From Botrytis cinerea B05.10 (Eukaryota; Ascomycota; Leotiomycetes; Helotiales; Sclerotiniaceae), in contig NC_037321.1 of assembly GCF_000143535.2 (NCBI RefSeq), forward strand, positions 2,288,959-2,352,958: a stretch of DNA of 64,000 bases, read 5' to 3'. The translations under genes and the position numbers were made by a program. Below are positions 36,884-47,645 of the stretch, piece after piece (positions within the stretch are counted from its first letter, which is position 1; each line of letters starts with the position of its first letter). Below the pieces are notes generated by a model. It did not search any database, was not told the origin of the DNA, and was given only the letters and a program-made list of their open reading frames with translations.

Positions 36884-38473
36884 TTTGCTGAAATTGAAGG
36901 AATGGCGAGTGAGTTGGTGGATTAATGAATTGTTTGTTGTTGTTTACTTTTGAGGGGCACAAATTCAGGAGTCGTCAAAAATTCCACGTCGCGTTGCCAA
37001 AAACACGGAGATTTCTATATTGGCGCGACCAAGTTACCGTAATAGATTGATTTTCTGACATTCCTAACAGCTAGGGTACGTGATATGGACTCAACACGCA
37101 ATGGACTAGTAATTTCTACTTGCGCATCACAAATCAGTCTCTTGCCAGTACTCTCTTCATTACAAACCATTGTGCAGTATTACAACTCGTGCTGCTCCTT
37201 CATAGCATTAAAGAGCCTCACTAAGCCCACCATTTGATATCTTGAAAATCATCAATTGTGAGTTTGTGGACTTGAACAGATGAGTTGATCTTGACTCCTT
37301 TGACAGTATTCTGGAACCGTTCTTTAGATTAAGGTCCTCGCAAGAAAGATGACAATGCCAACATGAGAACGAGAATGTTTGTTTCAATCTTTATGGTCGC
37401 GGATACGAAATGACCAAAAGTCTAAAGCCTTCTGCGGCATTGATTGCTAGCTTGCTGCTGATGTTCTATCATGAATGTTTTCAGGAGATACGAAAGGATT
37501 GCACCGTCTTCACTTGGCCCAATAATCCTACCAACAATTTGCCGGAACAATAGCGACATTAAGAAGCGTGTATTATCACTGAGCTCCTAGTAGCATCAAA
37601 CGCGATATTGATAGCACAATGAATTGTGATTTGTCTGCTCGCCCTTGGCAGGACTTGGAAGCCTTGGAGCTCAGCCATCAATGTGCTGTACCAATCACAA
37701 GTGTGAAATATTGTACCACAAATAATTCTGATTTGATCATTCTGGATTGCAACAAGACATCAGCGCAAAGACCCAAGACTACAAAAACTTCGAGAACCGC
37801 CTCTCATCTCTTAACCACCTTCCTCATCAAGAAGGGCGGATGCTCCCAGTGATCATGAGGCACGGCATGAATGTCGAGGATATGCTAATTTTCCAAATTC
37901 AGGCACAGGTCCGAAGAAGCTCTTGGGTTCTGAATTGAGGTTGTCCTATACCACATTATCAAGAGTAAGATGTCGAGACTCCTCAACCAAAAATCGTGAT
38001 GGGTAGGCTATCATCGGGACCCAACGAGCAGGAAATGTAACCTTTTTGGTGCTGCATGTGAATACGACTTCAGATACCAAGGAATGGAAATAAGTGTTTA
38101 TCATGCCAAGTGTTGCATTAGGTGACATGGAAATTGTTAGTGAATTTTGACACCATGTCGTGCTACCCTTCATATATTCTCCTATTTCCCCTCAATATCA
38201 TCCCATTTTCATTCACTGTTATCATACTTGTGATCCATTCAAGCTCTTTCACTGCCAACTCTACCCTCGGCTGCTTGAAATCAAGAGTTACTTATTGATG
38301 GTACTTTACTTTGATCGTACTGCATGTTGGCTTTCATGAACCGCATTTTGACACCTAGCTCGAACATTGCTGCGAAACTCTTTACCCAAGACACAAAACA
38401 TGAGTACTTATTCCTCATTGCATCAAACCCGTTCATGAGGCACTAGATACTAACAACAAACCTGTTAGCTTCC
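36884..38473. other. Intergenic region between divergent genes
   Basis: About 1.6 kb between the starts of MCM6 and the peptide transporter. It holds both promoters. Small ORFs at 37619-37938 have no recognisable content. Confidence 0.45.
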
Positions 38474-40500
38474 ATGGCTACTACCACTGATGCACTTACC
38501 AGTGCTCCAGTATATCAAACAGGTCTGTTGGCAAATGCGCCAGATAACCTTGATGCCAAAATCTCAAGCGAAATTCATGCTTTTGATCATGAACCCTCCC
38601 TCGACGAGGATGGACTATTGCGTCCCACTGAAGAAGAGAGAACTACACTTCGCAGAATTTCTGGTTCAATTCCATGGACTGCTTATATGATCTGTCTCAT
38701 CGAATTCGCAGAGCGCGCAAGTTATTATGGTTGCCAATTTGTCTTCTCGAACTTTGTTCAATTCCCACTTCCGTATGTCTCTTTATCTCAACGAGGATTT
38801 GTTTTAAATCTCGCGTCCACTGCTAACGGAAACAATAGTAAAGGAGGGAATGGAGCTGGCGCAACCCCGAAAGGTACCCAGCTAACACCAGGCGCTTTGG
38901 GTAAAGGTCTTACTGTTTCATCTGCCCTTGGTCTTTTGTTTAAGTTCTTAGCATACACAGTACCTGTCTTTGGGTTCGTTCAGCAATTTTCCGTCTTCAG
39001 TTATCTCTTGCTTACTTAGATCTACAGAGGATGGCTCGCAGATACCAAATTAGGGCGTTTCAAAACTATCTGTATTGGAGTTGTCGTCTTTGGAGTTGCG
39101 CATCTTGTTTTGGTTCTTGGGGCTTTACCTAGTGTATTACAAGCTGGTCATGGCATGGCACCATTTGTTATTGGGATTTTGATCTTGGCTTTGGGAGCTG
39201 GTATGTCTTACGAGATACATCTAAAAGTACAATGTTGATTGAAACATCAGGTCTATTCAAGAGCAACGTTTCTCCCATGCTTCTCGACCAGGACACACAA
39301 AAGGGACTCATAGTTAAGACTCTACCCGATGGAGAAAAGGTCATTCTTGACCCCGAAGTTACTGCTCAGAGACTCGCCCTCGCATTTTATGGTATGGTCA
39401 ATGTTGGCGCATTCTTTGGCCTTGCTACGACATATTCTGAAAAGAGAGTTGGGTTCTGGCTGGCTTATGGACTACCAATGGTTCTTTACCTCTTGCTTCC
39501 AGTATTACTATGGGCAATAAACAAACGACTGGTCAAATATCCACCGCAAGGAAGCGATCTCGGAAAGTTTTTCAGGGTCATTGGTACTTCCCTGAGAAGA
39601 AATGGTCTAAAGAAATTTGGGCGCAAGGGCTATCTTGATGCTGCAAAACCTTCTATCCTCGCTGCAGAAGGTATCACTGGTGAACATAATGGAAAGCCAG
39701 TAGATTGGGACGACAATTTTGTCGAGGATGTCAAACGATCTTTGGAAGCCTGCACTATTTTTTTGTTCTTCCCAATCTACATCTTGAACGATGGAGGTAT
39801 AGGAAACATCACGACATCCCAAGGTTCAGCAATGGTAACCAACGATGCGCCTAATGATATTCTCAATAATTTCAATGCTCTTACTGTTATTGTCACCATC
39901 CCCATTCTTTCTTATGGAGTTTATCCACTTCTGCGTCGCCACAAGATTCATTTTGGTCCTATCAAGAGAATAACATTTGGTTTTCTTATTGCCGCGGTTT
40001 CATCTGCCATTGGTGCGATTACTCAATGGAGAATCTATGAAACATCGCCGTGTGGATACTACGCCACTGGTTGCGAAATAGGAACCGGTGTTGCTCCACT
40101 TAGTATCTGGTGGCAACTTCCTCAATGGATGATCGGAGGCATATCAGAATGTTTTTGCAATGTCACTGCTCTTGAACTCGCCTATTCAAGAGCTCCTGCA
40201 AATATGAAAGGTCTTGTCACTTCCATGTACTTGTTTGCTACTGCTCTCTCTGCTGCAATTGCACAAGCTTGTACTCCGAGTTTGGTGGACCCGTACTTGA
40301 TTTGGCCTTATGTTGCACCAGCGGTATTGGGAACTTTAATGGCAATCTGGTTCTACTTTTTGTATAGACACCTTGATGACGACGAGTATGTTAGAGGCGG
40401 TGTCGGTGACACTTTGGGTGAGGAACCGAGAGTGGAACCTAGGGAGTCAATTAGGACTGGTGATGCTACCCAAGAAGTTAGACCGAACGAAAAGGTTTAG
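38474..40500 (+). CDS. PTR2: POT/PTR2 proton-coupled di/tripeptide transporter
   Basis: Plasma-membrane proton/oligopeptide symporter of the POT family. Four exons (38474-38772, 38839-38973, 39028-39200, 39251-40500) join in phase to 618 residues. The second acceptor is the later CTACAG at 39027, not the nearer TTAG, because only it gives VFGGWLADTKLGRFKTI. Motifs: IEFAERASYYGC (PTR2 signature 1, ER instead of the common FERF form), GGWLADTKLGRF after TM2-3, and the helix-rich C-terminal half with PQWMIGGISECF and ALELAYSRAPANMKGLVTSMYLF (family signature 2 region). An N-terminal ~70-residue cytosolic stretch and a charged C-tail (EEPRVEPRES) may carry regulatory sites. The gene symbol is by family, not proven orthology. 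Confidence 0.92.
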
Positions 40501-41514
40501 TTGTGGCTCACTGTCAGTCGAATCAGTATTCAAGATGTTAGGACTTCAGATGGTGCCTTTGTTTGAAACTTGCGCGCATTCCTTTGGTAACGGTGGTCGG
40601 TCAGGCTTTTCAACATTTAAGTAATTTTCGCGAAATGACAATGTCACTGAGATCTCATGAGTAATAATTGAGAGTTAAGGTTTTATCACTTGTTAAATGC
40701 TTAATGTGGCCGCACATTCTGTTATTTTTGACTATCGTACATCACGCATTGCAGTTATTTACGATCATCATTTAAGGGATAGTGTTTCGTTTCGATATCA
40801 TACAATAAAAAAGATTTGCAATCTTGTATGTTTAATAGAGTTTATTTCACTATTCACGTTACTACACCTACTTGTACAATCGCGTGTCCTGAAATGCGGA
40901 GAAACATCATGTTCCATCGAAAGTAGTAATGGATAAATATTATTGCGATAACAAGCTACTGAATGGACCAGCATTCGGGATAGGAGGTGTATATTCGAGC
41001 CGCATGTTTGCCAGAGGTTCAAAACAATGGATTCTACGTCTTGAATCTACCAATCATGGGCATACTGGGATCGAACCGCGTTTGTTTGTGTCAACAACCA
41101 TTTAAGAATTTTGTTCTCATGATTGATTGAAGAATGGGGCATATACAACCAATTCCCAGCGTTTTGTTTGTTTGAAGCCGAGCCTTACGAGGCAATGGGA
41201 CAATTGGATTCATCATATATCACAAGAACCGAGGTTACATTCATGCACTCCACAAGGAATGAGCGGAGGATGCAATGACAAAATGTTGAATTTAGCAGTG
41301 ATAAAGTACATAATTAATAGAATTCCACAATTCAAGTCCCTTAGATTACAGAAGATTACAATTGTGAAAGTGCAGTCTTGTTTCCCTCACCGCCGCCTGC
41401 CGCCTTGTATACTGAGCACATGCAAATGAAACATCTTCCACCAACAGATATGACTCCCAACACCTAGATAAGATTTCCAAGCAATTGTTATAGCTCTAAT
41501 GTACCGATTTTGCC
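40501..41514. other. Intergenic region
   Basis: About 1 kb, AT-rich around 40,620-40,940. No supported gene. A short TTCGATCC-like sequence near 41,070 (minus strand) resembles a tRNA T-loop but lacks a pairing stem and the rest of a tRNA. Confidence 0.45.
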
Positions 41515-41853
41515 TTAAGCGGCGCACTGAGTGTCATGGCAAACGTTTATGGGGGCAGTATCCCCTGGGCATCGTGTGCAGATGCGGTTATCGCAGCACT
41601 TGATGGTATCGGAGCAATATCCTGTTCAAATCCACCATCGTCAGTATCGTTTATCATAATATGCAGATAAAAGCTATGAAAAAGCCGGATGATTTTGAGA
41701 CCTACCCAAGAATCCTGAACAGAATTCATTCGCCGCCTCTCTACTCTCTTTCACGAGGTCCCTCTTGCCCCCGTCATGAGGGGCGGCTGCAAGTTGACTT
41801 GGCAAGGCCATGACCGAAGCCAAGAAAAGTGTAGTTGCAAGAATAAACTTCAT
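41515..41853 (-). CDS. Small cysteine-rich secreted protein (84 aa)
   Basis: Found by splicing two short ORFs: exon 1 41853-41706 and exon 2 41621-41515, intron 84 bp with GTAGGT donor and AACAG acceptor. The joined frame closes at TAA after 84 codons. Residues ~1-24 form a classical signal peptide (MKFILATTLFLASVMALP..). A short charged stretch (KRDLVKESREAANEF) follows. The C-terminal ~40 residues hold eight cysteines, including an adjacent pair: FCSGFLGYCSD, IKCCDNRICTRCPGD, NVCHDTQCAA. Eight cysteines including one CC pair is hydrophobin-like in number, but the segment is too short and polar for a hydrophobin. The features fit a small secreted effector-like or antimicrobial-type protein; the function is unknown. 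A TATATAAG sequence lies ~125 bases upstream of the ATG. Confidence 0.75.
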
Positions 41854-41977
41854 GGTGGTGGTTTATTGGTGATAGGCGGGCTTGGGCTGTTGTAATATTT
41901 GTAAGGAAGGCTTGATGGTATGTATGAATGACTTGAATGATGAATGAATAATAACAATAGGAATATGAGCACCTTCT

Positions 41978-41985
41978 TATATACA
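41978..41985 (-). promoter_or_regulatory. TATA box of the cysteine-rich protein gene
   Basis: Minus-strand TATATAAG located ~125 bases upstream of the ATG at 41853, in a suitable position for a fungal core promoter. Assigned by position and sequence only. Confidence 0.45.
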
Positions 41986-43237
41986 TCAAGTTGAAGGAAA
42001 CTTTGATGGAGCCTCACTTTAGTCGATTTAGTATTGGAATTGGTATTCTTCTAATTTAGGTAAAGATAATCAGGTGAAAACCATACACAGATAATGTCAG
42101 TGTATGCTTTCTGACATTTTGAGACACGGGTGACAGGATCGTCCAATGATTATACACTAGGCAGAAATAGACAAAATAACACTTAACTTTGATGTACCGT
42201 GTTTCATATATTATTCGAGAATACCTCCACCAAGAGAGCATGATAATGCTGTAATCTATGATTGCTGTAAATTCTACATCACGCATGGAGGTGCGTACTT
42301 TCAACTTTGTCTCACGACATTCATATTTAAAGGCGGGTTTGCTTGCGCAGAATGATTTGGCTGCTGATAAATTAAAGGCGGTGAGACTAAAATTAGAGAA
42401 TACACCTTCACATGGAACTATGATTTAGAACTTCTTTATAGATCGGTGACATTCCAATATATGAGACTGAGAAGCTTAATACAACTAGATATAGGACATT
42501 CTATGATGGCACAGTCTCGATGGAAGTTTGTAGATAATCATTTGATAGACAAGTTTTTCGGTGAGAATGTTAATCAGTACAATGATTATGAAAACGGAAG
42601 AGCGTTGTGATCTAGACCATAATGAATACTCTAATAATAGGTAATCAATACAATTATGACGGGTAGTAATTCTCCGAACATAAGAAAAAATAGATCTTAA
42701 GATGTTGTTTCCCCGGACTACTTGTTTCAGACTGGATCTTGATCGACTAACCTTAAATTCACGTTGTGAGGTTAGTTATATTCAAATGTCTTCAATTCCA
42801 ATATTCGACGTAGATCGTAATTAAACTACTTCATGAAGCTTTTGTATACTACATGCTTACATAGATGAAGGCGATTCATAGTACCACTTGGCTTTTTCTA
42901 TTATTCCTTAATAAAGCTTTTTCTAATTCAATTTGAACCTCTCTTTAAAGTTTCACGTTTATATCTAGAGCCTCAATCCTTGATTTCTTTCTTTATAAAG
43001 ACAGTTATATCATGGAACGTATCTGAGTTATCAATTCGACTGGAAACAAAACAGAGCTTGGACTTCATGACAAGTTTAAAGGGAATTCTGAAATACCGCT
43101 TGTGTGAATCAGAATTATTTCAAACATCATGCAGCTCAGCCATCACTCTGGGCTTGATTGATCTCATCCGAACTGATAAAGAAAATGTACCGAGTAATCC
43201 TTCGTATTGATAAATTTCCCTGGATCAATTTTTGGCA

Positions 43238-43700
43238 TCAGTACATCAGATGTTCGATCTTCAGTGATCCAGGATCACTAATCTCTGAGAGATGCTTTGC
43301 AAAACATGTTACATGCCGCTCAATTGACTTCAGATGTTTAAACCTGGGATAAGGGGACAACAAAAATGCCTGGCTCTTTACTTCAGCTACTTTGGCTGCT
43401 GCAGGATTCATACTTGATGGTGGAGTAGCTTGTGCTGCGGTTTTACCAAAGCTATGCTTCTTTTCCCATAATCGCCCAAATATATAACAGCAGCCCAATC
43501 TTCCACAAGATCGGACACAAAGTCCTCAAGATCACCTCCAGCTCCGAAATACCAGCATTCCCTTTCTTTGTCTTCAAAATTCTCATCCAGGTTAATCACA
43601 GGGATAACAGTAAACTATGGCTTCAATTCCAAATCAGAGAGTGTATTCACTTGCCCTTTCACATGTCCTTCTTTTCGTTGGATAAAACTCAGTGGGGTAA
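43238..43700 (-). pseudogene. Probable broken coding sequence, unknown family
   Basis: On the minus strand one frame reads QRKEGHVKGQVNTLSDLELKP, a TAG stop, then FTVIPVINLDENFEDKEREC and WYFGAGGDLEDFVSDLVEDW. A second frame continues from near GDYGK with KKHSFGKTAAQATPPSS. The balanced amino-acid composition, one internal stop and one frame switch look like a decayed gene rather than random AT-rich DNA. No family was recognised. The boundaries are approximate. Confidence 0.35.
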
Positions 43701-44781
43701 TGTTGTTGACATGATTAGTTCATATACATACCAAGAGTGTTTTATAACATTTTAATGTTCTTTTCCATCACCTTTTCCTTTAATAACGCAATATAGAGGG
43801 GGTTTCAAACCAGGTTCGTCTTATCCTCGAGGAGCTTATGACGTATTTCTTCAAATTCTTGTTTTAGCTTAGCAGATATCTCTTCGCTGAAATCTGACTA
43901 TTTCAAAATACCCGGAGTAAAACTAATTATCATGAACCAATCGCTCATTGCGGAGAGGATGGTCTTCATCCATAGTTGGATAGAGAAATGTGTTGTGGCC
44001 TCGTTGAATGAGTTTTTGATTCGAGGTGTCACAATAGAGTCTAGCTTACTTGCGTGAATCGCAAACTATGAGAAGAAAAGTATATGCAGCATTCTGTAGA
44101 ATACTACATTGGAATTTCAAAGATGATATCTTTATATTGCTGGCGTTAAAAGCGGTCAATTGTGACTAGTTCTGTCTTATGCGGTATGTGCTATGAGGCA
44201 CGAGTCCGCTGCCTTATTCTTCATCCTCATCCGATCAATCAGATGGTCGGAGAATTTGTGTAATGAGTTAACATAAGTTCATTTTGAGAGGTAGGGTCAA
44301 GTGTTTCCGGAAGACTAGCATTATGCAAGACACTCGTAAAAGTTGGCGCAATTCTGTCTTTCCCATAGCGAATCACACACTGAACGAGAGTTTGCTCATG
44401 GGCAGGCAAGATAACTGCCAACAATCTACTCGGATACGTCTTCGAAAAAGGTAATACAAAGGAGTATCAAGAGATATAAACTCTATTTCCGAGCATTGAG
44501 CCGATAAACACCCACATCTGCAAGTAGATTTCGGCTGTAGCGACTTTAAAGCCGATAGCTGTTATAGCTGTTACGTAAATTTTGAGCCAAGCTTTTCTTC
44601 AACTCTTCCAGCTTGATGCTGGATCCATCTCAACATCTCAATCCGTTAAATCCGGTAAATCCGTTATTCCGCCATATATCAGTATGTGCATATATACATC
44701 AGTCAGTGACTTCAACCATAAGAATCCTCCTAACCAGTTTACCCATCTTCCTTGTTGAAAGAACTCACGAGAGCCGACATC

Positions 44782-45855
44782 ATGTTATTTAAGACCATTG
44801 TGATCTTGTTGTCATGTGCTTTCGCTCCTGGTTTATCATATGAAACCTCACCACACCAGAAATCAAGAGTATTGTCTTCTAGAAATGAAACCGCTGTTCG
44901 CCTTCTTTACGAATATCCACTCGGAACATTCATCGAGTCTATCGCAATTCGCCCTAACGGCGAGCTTCTCATGACACTACCTTACAACTCCTCAGTCCAT
45001 AGCATTGACCCCCTGCACTCAAACTACACCCCAACAGTTGTGCATAACTTCGATGGCCTCACCATATTTGGCATGACTGAGTATGAGCGTGATGTGTACG
45101 CCGTGAACGGCGGCAGGTTCTCTTCGAGTACAGGTCCTGTCGCCGGCACTTATCGTGTCGATTCCTTGAACTTGACGCAGACTATGGCAACGTCGTCCAC
45201 CATTGCAAATATTTCTTCTGGTCAATTTCTTAATGGAATGACTTCATTACCTCGATGGGGTGTTGGACCGCGTAATTTGCTCGTCAACGATGTCGCCGCT
45301 GGCGTAGTCTACAATCTAGACCCCGTCTCCGGGAAATATTTCATTGCCATCAACAACACTTACACGCAGGCGCACGAGCACCCCAACCTTGGCGCTGTGG
45401 GCGTCAACGGCATCAAAATAGGAGATGGAATGGTTTACCTCACTAATACCGGCTTAGGTATGCTCGTGCGTTTTCCTATCCACGAAAACGGCACAGAAGT
45501 TGCAGGTGGTGCAGTTGAAATCCTGTCCCACGAGGCGAACTCTACTTGGTTCTACGACGACTTTGCACTGCGCGACACTATCGCATATGTTACGACTGGC
45601 TCTGGAAATTCTATTGAACGCGTGTTTGCCCCAGCAGTGGGCTCGCAGGGACCGATCCCAACAGAGATTGTGGTGGGTAGTCTCAATTCTACGACTGTAG
45701 CAGGGCCGACAGCTGCGGCTTTTGGACGCACACCTTGGGATAGTCATATTTTGTATGTTACTACAAGCGGGGCATCGAATGTACCCGTGGACGGGAGGAT
45801 TACTATTGGTGCACAGGTACTGGCTATTGATACCACTTTGTGCTCATGGGGTTAA
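44782..45855 (+). CDS. Secreted SMP-30/gluconolactonase-like beta-propeller protein
   Basis: Single exon; first ATG gives 357 residues. A signal peptide covers ~1-19 (MLFKTIVILLSCAFAPGLS). The body reads as a six-bladed beta-propeller: VRLLYEYPLGTFIESIAIRPNGELLMT, YAVNGGRFSS, LLVNDVAAGVVYNLDP, GVNGIKIGDGMVYLTNTGLG and WFYDDFALRD. At least eight N-glycosylation sequons (for example NSS, NET, NNT, NST) fit passage through the ER. Fungal proteins of this type are SMP-30-like; some members act in secondary-metabolite clusters as hetero-Diels-Alderase-like enzymes. No such cluster genes are seen here, so the role is open. Confidence 0.8.
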   Translation: MLFKTIVILLSCAFAPGLSYETSPHQKSRVLSSRNETAVRLLYEYPLGTFIESIAIRPNGELLMTLPYNSSVHSIDPLHSNYTPTVVHNFDGLTIFGMTEYERDVYAVNGGRFSSSTGPVAGTYRVDSLNLTQTMATSSTIANISSGQFLNGMTSLPRWGVGPRNLLVNDVAAGVVYNLDPVSGKYFIAINNTYTQAHEHPNLGAVGVNGIKIGDGMVYLTNTGLGMLVRFPIHENGTEVAGGAVEILSHEANSTWFYDDFALRDTIAYVTTGSGNSIERVFAPAVGSQGPIPTEIVVGSLNSTTVAGPTAAAFGRTPWDSHILYVTTSGASNVPVDGRITIGAQVLAIDTTLCSWG

Positions 45856-46793
45856 ATAATTTGTTGAGATCTTGTCAAAGACGCTCAAAATTCTATAAAT
45901 AATGGAGGAGAGGGAATCTAGGGAACATGAGAAAGATATAAATTCTGATATAGATACTGATTACTGATATGGAAGTCCTGTATAAATTAATATAGACCTT
46001 CAAATACGAGAGGAGAGAAATTAAATGTTATTGTAGGTAGACGAAGGCTTAAATAGTAATGACTGTCGTGTTAAGAACATGGAATTAAGAAAAGATGTAT
46101 CTCTCAATGACTGATAATAGCTGGTGTAGATATGGAATTTGAATAGTAGTGAGACTGCGATTGTTTTCCGAAACAAAGGCGCCCAGCACTGACAAAGAAG
46201 TGACCACAAGCTATACTTTTCAGGCTTAGATGATACGCTTGCTTATGAGGAGAGTCGAAAGCCCACAGCCTGGATTGCATTCACCAACACCTCAACATAG
46301 TGATTACTGGTCGCCTATTTTGTAAGCTTCCAAGCAATGCTTTTTGCTGAGTGCAAATAGTGGATACTCACAGCAGAGACACAAAGCGTGAGGAATCGTG
46401 ACAGTAGCTGGTGTCCGATTTATCAAATTATTGTCTAATCGGCATTGGAGATTGTTATATTGTCTGGACCTAGCAATGAATTCCATCTACTTTACTTTAC
46501 TAGTCGACGACCACACATCAACTACCTACATCAAAACAAGGGGGCCCAAAAGAGCGCCAATTAACTCGAGACGAGTGTTCACAAATCGACTCCTTTTCTT
46601 TAATGTCCGCTGGCTGCACATACAAACAATTACCTTCCAAATTATGTATTCTCCCACAACAATGTTGCAACTCTCTCAGGAATCGATGAAGCCCTGGAAG
46701 GAAAAGGTCCTAATACAAGACCATTCCGAACACACCAAAACACATCAAATCACAGTTCAACAATTAGAAATGAAAGGTCCAGACCATCAGCAG
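45856..46793. other. Intergenic region at start of subtelomere
   Basis: About 0.9 kb. An ORF at 46398-46820 has no domain and runs into the first repeat element. No gene supported. Confidence 0.45.
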
Positions 46794-47510
46794 CCCTGTG
46801 GTGGCAGAATCCGCGATTGACGAAGTGGCCGCTTTGTCAGCCCCAGAAAATATTCAATATTTTTATATTGTATTGAAAAAAGCGTTTTTAAAGTATTGAT
46901 TAGAAAGCTTTTTCTTTCGTAAATGATTAGAAATTTTTACTCCAAAGGGACTTAATGAAATTCTTGAATTCTAGCTTGAATTCTAACTTAAGATAATCAA
47001 TACTTTATTCATATTGAATTCGATTAGTAATTGAATTGAATATGAATATATAAATTAGAGCTAAGTAGATAATACATATAAACAGTACATTCTATATAGC
47101 ATAGTACAATAATAAAGCTTTTGATTAAAAAATAAATTGAAAATAAAATGAGTAATCCCCTTTAAGTTTTCAACTAATACCTCCCCCTCTTTTCCTAGTT
47201 CTTACACTTATTCCTCTCCTCCTTCTAGCTCTTATATTCGCTTCCTTTTCATCCACCTTTCCTAAAACTCTAATAATCATCAATCCTGAAATCTCTAAAG
47301 TTTTTCAAAACCCCCATTTTCTTTTTTTTTATTAAAAATCAATACTAAATAAATCTCATTCTATACCAATTCCATTTGTTATTAATAAACTAACTATATC
47401 GTTATTAACGAATTGAATATATTATAAATATAATATATATATAAAAAATTTATATGGGGATTTGTATTGAATTTCTTTTCATCGAAATTATTAACTTTGC
47501 TATTACAGGG
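46794..47510. mobile_element. Inverted-repeat element, copy 1 (MITE-like, RIP-altered)
   Basis: A 717-bp unit bounded by inverted ends: left CCCTGTGGTGGCA, right (complement) CCCTGTAATAGCA, which differ only by G-to-A changes as RIP would make. The interior is AT-rich with CT-rich blocks (around 47,180-47,290). A second, diverged copy follows at 47646-49334. No coding capacity remains, so it is a non-autonomous or degenerate DNA element. Superfamily and target-site duplication were not resolved. Confidence 0.55.
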
Positions 47511-47645
47511 CAGCTGGCAGAATAGAAGTGAAAAGGCTTCTCAAGCATTGTGCCTCGGGTATAAGATTCCACACACAACACAGAAGAATTGAGTTGTGTA
47601 ATTGGGTTAGATCTACTACTTGATTAGAAGACTCAGGCTGAACTC

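Larger units (their letters stand above)
41854..44781. other. Long intergenic region with gene remnants
   Basis: About 2.9 kb, AT-rich at 42,000-43,000. No intact gene was recognised. A minus-strand stretch around 43,238-43,700 reads like broken coding sequence (separate entry). A minus-strand 61-codon ORF at 44239-44424 contains NELMLTHYTNS, faintly like the ELMHHYTT box of fungal Zn2Cys6-associated regulators; too short to call. Confidence 0.4.

Noticed and set aside
41058..41090. tRNA T-loop-like GGTTCGATCCC on the minus strand
   Set aside because: The flanking bases do not form a 5-bp T stem, and no acceptor, D or anticodon arms are found upstream on that strand.
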